Shown piece after piece: positions 37,659 through 41,050 of a DNA stretch of 41,050 nucleotides (the stretch's first letter is position 1; each line of letters starts with the position of its first letter). A model generated the notes under the pieces. It was not told the origin of the DNA. It did not search any database and saw only the letters and a program-made list of their open reading frames with translations. The translations under genes were made by a program, and so were the position numbers. This DNA is from Pokkaliibacter plantistimulans (GTDB taxonomy: Bacteria; Pseudomonadota; Gammaproteobacteria; Pseudomonadales; Balneatricaceae): positions 1 to 41,050 of the forward strand of contig NZ_LAPT01000066.1 in NCBI RefSeq assembly GCF_003194385.1, written 5' to 3'.

Positions 37659-38506
37659 TGCTGCTGGCCGCTGCCCTGATGCTGATCGGCGCGGTACTGT
37701 TACTGCTGGCGGCACGACGGCAGCAGCCGGTCGTAGCAGCAGCGCGAGGTGGCCGGGCCCAGCAGGGCTGGTCGCAGCAACGGCTGCAGGAAGGGTTGCT
37801 AAGGGTAGGGCTGCCGGGCTCGGTGCCGCTGTTTGTGATGCTGATTCTGGCCAGTCTGATCAGCGTCGGGCTGGTCCTGCGCAGTCAGGGCTGGCCTGCA
37901 GCCTGCGGCCTGCTGCTGGCCATCATCATTGCCGTGCTGATTCTGGCGCAGGTGCGACGTGAACGGCAGCGTCGTCAGTTACTGCAGCAGCTACCGGGCT
38001 TTATCGGACAGGTCAGCCGCCGGGTGGTGGTGGGGATGTCAGTGGCCAAAGGCGTCGAACGGGCGGTGGCAGAAACCCGCATGCCGCTGCAGGAAGTGCT
38101 GCAGCGCGCCATGTTGCGTTCCCAGCTGGGTGATGAACTGCCTGACAGCCTTGACCATGAAGGGCGGATCACCGGGGTGAGGGAGCTGTACCTGCTGGCG
38201 TCCATCCTGCGTATCCACTACCAGTACGGTGGCAGTGTCACCTCGGCGCTGGAGCATCTGGTCAAGCTGCTGCATCAGCGTGAACGGGCGCACCGCGAAC
38301 TGTGGGCGCTGACCGGTGAAACCCGGGTGACGGCCATCGTGCTCGGCATCGTGCCGGTGCTGATGGGGCTGTACATGCTGGTGGCCAACCAGCGCTATCT
38401 GCTGGCCATGTGGGATGATCCGGGCGGACGCATAGCGCTGCTCGGCGGGCTGGCCCTGCAGGGGCTGGGCAGCTTTATTCTCTGGCGCATGCTGCGCTCG
38501 ATCTGA
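37655..38506 (+). CDS. tadB: Tad inner-membrane platform protein TadB
   Basis: The protein has 283 residues of the type II secretion F family. Hydrophobic segments lie at the N-terminus (LLAAALMLIGAVLLLLAA), the middle (PAACGLLLAIIIAVLILAQV) and the C-terminus. The T2SF block reads LQQLPGFIGQVSRRVVVGMS and continues with KGVERAVAETRMPL and YGGSVTSALEHL. It is coupled to tadA and followed closely by tadC. It forms the platform on which the ATPase acts. Confidence 0.9.
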
Positions 38507-38517
38507 GGCGCTGGGCG

Positions 38518-39420
38518 ATGTTGAGTCAGTTGTGGATCCTGCTGCTCAGTCTGGCACTGATCATCTGCTGCTCGGTGCTGCTGCTGGTGGCTCATCGTCA
38601 GCGTCGCCGCCGTCAGGTGGAGCAGCGGCTGCAGCGTTCGGTGCAGCGAGTCATTCGCGCCCGGCTGGTGGATCACGGCAAGGCCATGTGGCGCCGCACT
38701 ACCCGGCGCCGGGAAACCCTGGCGGAGCTGGGGCTGATGCTGCGGCGGCTGGGCATGGCCAGCAATCGGGAGCAGTGGCTGTTTCTGCTGCGCCTCGGGC
38801 TGGTTTGGCTGCTGGCTATCGTCGCCACCCTCGCGCTGGTGATGATGCAGCCGATGACCGTGCAACAGCAGACGGCGCTGCTGCTGATCTGTCTGGTGGG
38901 CGTGCCCTACATGATGCTGGTGTGGCTGCGGCAACGGGTGAAGGCGCGAATGCGGCAGATCAGTGAGGAGATGCTGCTGGTACTGCAGATGATCCGCATC
39001 CTCTGGGATGTGGGTATCTCACTGGAAAGCATGCTGCGGGTGATGACCCGCGAGCTGAAAGAGCTGGCCCCAGAGGTCTGCTGCGAGCTGCAGATCATTC
39101 TGGTCAAGATCGATACCGGCAAGACCCGTGATGAGGCCATCAGTGATGTGTTCTGGCTGATTGATGCCGAAGGCTTTCAGGACTTTCTGATGCTGCTGGC
39201 GCAGGTGTCGGAAACCGGCGGCAGCATGAGCCAGCACCTGCAGGATCTGTACGAACTGCTGATCGACCGCCGCCGCACGGATCTTCAGGAAAACGTCAGC
39301 CGCCTGTCCGGGCGTATGTCGGCGGTGATGATGATGTGCCTGATGCCGGTGCTGCTGATCGTGCTGGCCGGGCCGGGGTTTATGGCGCTGGTCAAGGCGC
39401 TGGGCAAGATGGGCCATTGA
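38518..39420 (+). CDS. tadC: Tad inner-membrane platform protein TadC
   Basis: The protein has 300 residues, also of the T2SF family. An N-terminal helix and two central helices (WLLAIVATLALVMMQP; ALLLICLVGVPYMMLVWL) precede the T2SF domain with MIRILWDVGISLESML and LLAQVSETGGSMSQHL. The C-terminal helix is MMMCLMPVLLIVLAGPGFM. It starts 11 bases after tadB. It is the last Tad gene present: no tadD, tadF or tadG follows before the repeat array. Confidence 0.9.
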   Translation: MLSQLWILLLSLALIICCSVLLLVAHRQRRRRQVEQRLQRSVQRVIRARLVDHGKAMWRRTTRRRETLAELGLMLRRLGMASNREQWLFLLRLGLVWLLAIVATLALVMMQPMTVQQQTALLLICLVGVPYMMLVWLRQRVKARMRQISEEMLLVLQMIRILWDVGISLESMLRVMTRELKELAPEVCCELQIILVKIDTGKTRDEAISDVFWLIDAEGFQDFLMLLAQVSETGGSMSQHLQDLYELLIDRRRTDLQENVSRLSGRMSAVMMMCLMPVLLIVLAGPGFMALVKALGKMGH

Positions 39421-39471
39421 GTGCGGCCTGGCACGGTCAGTGTGGCGTAACGCGGTAAGTACGGCGCAATA

Positions 39472-39852
39472 CGGTGCGGTTCGTTCCTCACCGTCACCCT
39501 ACCGACCTGCAGGATAAGGCAAACATTGTGAGATGCGGTGTGTCCCTCACCGCCACCCTAGGGTGATAACCGAACACGAACCCTCGGTAGGGTGTGGTGA
39601 ACGCAGTGAACCGCACCGTCAGTTATCAGCGCGGTGTTTTGTGAGCGATGCGGGCATTGTGAGGTGCGGTGTGTCCTTCACCGCCACCCTAGGGTGATAA
39701 CCGAACACGAACCATCGGTAGGGTGTGGTGAACGAAGTGAACCGCACCGGCAGTTATCAGCGCGGTGTTTTGTGAACGATACGGGCATGGTGAGGTGCGG
39801 TGTGTCCCTCACCGCCACCCTAGGGTGATAACCGAACACGAACCCTCGGTAG
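39472..39852. repeat. 131-bp tandem array of palindromic (REP-like) units
   Basis: Copies begin at 39525, 39656 and 39787, exactly 131 bp apart. The third is interrupted at 39852. Each unit contains a large imperfect inverted repeat: TGCGGT, CTCACC and ACCCTAGGG on one arm, then GGTAGGGTGTGGTGAA and ACCGCA on the other. A divergent half-unit precedes the array at 39472-39502. The units differ at only a few positions. No spacers of variable sequence exist, so this is not a CRISPR array. Confidence 0.85.
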
Positions 39853-39884
39853 ATACCATCTCTCCTAACTGCCCTCAAATCGCA

Positions 39885-40862
39885 TCACGCGACTTGAGGG
39901 CAATATTCGTTTTGATGTTTCACCACACCAAAACAAATCTGTACCAGCTTGCGCATCGCCGCGCCTAGCGCCTGCATTTTGCTCTTGCCGTTCTGTGTCA
40001 AACGCTCGTATTGGCGCCGGATATCCGGGTTGCTGCGTATGGAGGTGACCGCTGCCATGTATAACTTGGCTCTCACTCGGGCTGGACCCTGTTTGCTTAG
40101 TCGGCTACGACCTTTCCATTGCCCGGACTCCTGAATGCGTGGCACCAGCCCAAGATAGGCAGCCAGCTGTCCCGCCTGTTCAAATGACCGGCTGCGGATC
40201 ACGCTTAGCATCAAGCGTGACATAACGGGCCCAATACCAGGAATACTCAGCAACAACACCCGGTCTTTCTTCAGATGTGGATAGCGGTCGATATGATCAT
40301 CAATATCCTCCTCCAGACGCTGCTTCTCCTGGCGCAACTGCGTCATCATCAGTTCCAGTGAGGCGATCACCCGTTCGGAGCTACGATTGAACTCCGCCTT
40401 TTCATGGCGGTTGGATTCACGTTGCAGATCCGCCTCCAGGGCCTCCAAACGGCTGATCAGTGCCTTGAGTTCTCTGACTTCCGGGGCTTCTGGCTGCCAC
40501 TGTTCTGGTTGCATCCGATGCCCATACAACGCCAGTATCTGGCTGTCTTTCGCATCGGTCTTGTGGGTGTTGCCCAAGCTGTTAGCAAACTCACGTACAC
40601 GGGCTGGATTCACTACGCAGACCCGAAATCCCCGTTCATGCAGTGCATAGGCCAGGGGCTCGTGATACACCCCGGTGGCCTCCATCACGATCTGGATTCC
40701 CTCGGCGGACGTGCCTGTTTGATGCAGCAACCAGTGCACCAATACGTCATGATCCATTGACGTGTTTCTGAATACTTTCGTTTTGATCTTGCTCTTTTCC
40801 GCTTCTCGTAGCCAGCAACAATCGAGTTTGGCTTTACTGATATCGATTCCAACAATGTGCAT
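39885..40862 (-). CDS. IS110-family transposase (RuvC-like DEDD plus Tnp20 domain)
   Basis: The protein has 325 residues, full length. The N-terminal RuvC-like domain has the DEDD set at D7 (VGIDISK), E61 (VMEATGVY), D103 and D106 (KTDAKDSQI). A coiled coil of about 135-195 follows. The C-terminal Transposase_20 domain has SIPGIGPVMSRLM, LAAYLGLVPR and the nucleophile serine region RLSKQGPARVR (S256). IS110 enzymes recombine DNA using a bridge RNA encoded in the element. No frameshift or truncation is seen, so the enzyme looks active. GGGAAATGAGAG precedes the ATG. Confidence 0.93.
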   Translation of the reverse strand: MHIVGIDISKAKLDCCWLREAEKSKIKTKVFRNTSMDHDVLVHWLLHQTGTSAEGIQIVMEATGVYHEPLAYALHERGFRVCVVNPARVREFANSLGNTHKTDAKDSQILALYGHRMQPEQWQPEAPEVRELKALISRLEALEADLQRESNRHEKAEFNRSSERVIASLELMMTQLRQEKQRLEEDIDDHIDRYPHLKKDRVLLLSIPGIGPVMSRLMLSVIRSRSFEQAGQLAAYLGLVPRIQESGQWKGRSRLSKQGPARVRAKLYMAAVTSIRSNPDIRRQYERLTQNGKSKMQALGAAMRKLVQICFGVVKHQNEYCPQVA

Positions 40863-41044
40863 CTCTCATTTCCCTTGTCCATTCAGCGTCACTGACAATT
40901 CAGGCGCTTGGATACCATTCAATGTGGGAGAACAAGAGCTCGGGAGTGAATCTACGTCACGACATCATGTGCCCAGGGTGCGGTCCACTTCACCGAGCTC
41001 TTTGGAGTCGCTGGTAGCTAATCAGAAACTCCAGAAGAGATACA
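40863..41044 (-). ncRNA. Candidate bridge RNA of the IS110 element
   Basis: The 182-bp non-coding 5' end folds by eye. A 6-bp stem pairs 41028-41033 with 41003-41008. A perfect 10-bp stem AAGAGCTCGG/CCGAGCTCTT (40993-41002 with 40934-40943) encloses a 49-base loop. In that loop, ACCGCACCCT (40975-40984) matches the target ACCACACCCT, with the one difference allowing a G-T wobble. GTAG (40952-40955) matches the other target side. Nearer the gene, ATGGTATC (40911-40918) equals the element's far end, and ACAAG (40874-40878) complements its near end. Coordinates are minus-strand sequence given as window positions. Confidence 0.6.
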
Positions 41045-41050
41045 AGGGTG

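Larger units (their letters stand above)
39851..41046 (-). mobile_element. IS110-family insertion sequence
   Basis: The element lies between two AG dinucleotides (39851-39852 and 41045-41046). On its transposase strand it reads CACC-CT-TGTATC at the left end and ATGGTAT-CT-ACCGAG at the right end. The outer sequences join to recreate the array site CGGTAGGGTG found intact in copies 1 and 2. Length without one core is 1194 bp. There is no long terminal inverted repeat, as is normal for IS110. A 13-bp hairpin with one mismatch (39871-39901) covers the transposase stop. The right junction is only four bases from the window end, so it needs confirmation. Confidence 0.75.

Noticed and set aside
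39525-39852. CRISPR-like array
   Set aside because: The 131-bp period has no variable spacers and each unit is a long palindrome. It is a tandem REP-like repeat.
40992-40997. ACCGAG in the IS110 5' end as the right-target guide
   Set aside because: It matches the target but forms part of the perfect 10-bp stem and is in the wrong order. GTAG inside the loop fits better.

Overview
The window reads as a chromosomal segment of a gammaproteobacterium with fairly high GC, probably a marine or halophilic Oceanospirillales-type organism. This rests on the order mnmG-rsmG-parA-parB-atpIBEFHAGDC-glmU-glmS next to a DnaA-box-rich, AT-rich origin-like region, on the complete cmoA/cmoB/cmoM set, and on the protein sequences. 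The genus cannot be fixed from the sequence alone. I saw no rRNA, tRNA or CRISPR array.

Layout. Positions 1-4760 hold a short inverted-repeat element, a REC-GGDEF-EAL c-di-GMP response regulator, cmoA-cmoB and, facing them, cmoM. Together these three cmo genes make and methylate 5-carboxymethoxyuridine at the tRNA wobble base. Positions 4761-5439 are the probable oriC. Positions 5440-17837 run away from it: mnmG-rsmG, parA-parB, then the full ATP synthase operon behind a textbook sigma-70 promoter at 9945-9973. After the atpC terminator comes a second, separate atpC-like gene. Positions 17846-21609 hold an aminotransferase, a divergent XRE-cupin regulator facing a MnaT-like acetyltransferase and a YdcZ-type membrane protein, and a TrmB-family regulator. 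That regulator faces glmU-glmS across an intergenic region full of TGTCA/TGACA half-sites. A DUF3828-like lipoprotein or periplasmic protein and a DedA protein follow.

Positions 26239-28130 are a decayed accessory patch. It contains the tail of a LuxR regulator, an AT-rich island with a CsrA-family gene broken by an in-frame amber codon, and frameshifted remnants of unrecognised genes. An MFS transporter, a fructosamine-kinase-like protein and a membrane diguanylate cyclase follow. Positions 31705-39420 are a Tad (tight adherence, Flp pilus) locus: flp, tadV, tadE, rcpC, rcpA, tadZ, tadA, tadB, tadC. A 140-146 bp inverted-repeat element sits at the very start of tadE and now supplies its start codon.

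The window ends in a 131-bp tandem palindromic array, interrupted by an IS110-family element (39851-41046). The junctions share a 2-bp core (AG; CT on the transposase strand). The 5' non-coding end of the element can be folded by eye into a bridge-RNA-like structure whose loops match both the target site and the element's own ends. The most interesting points are this IS110/repeat pair, the amber-split CsrA gene, the element inserted at tadE, the second epsilon subunit, and the TrmB half-sites before glmUS.
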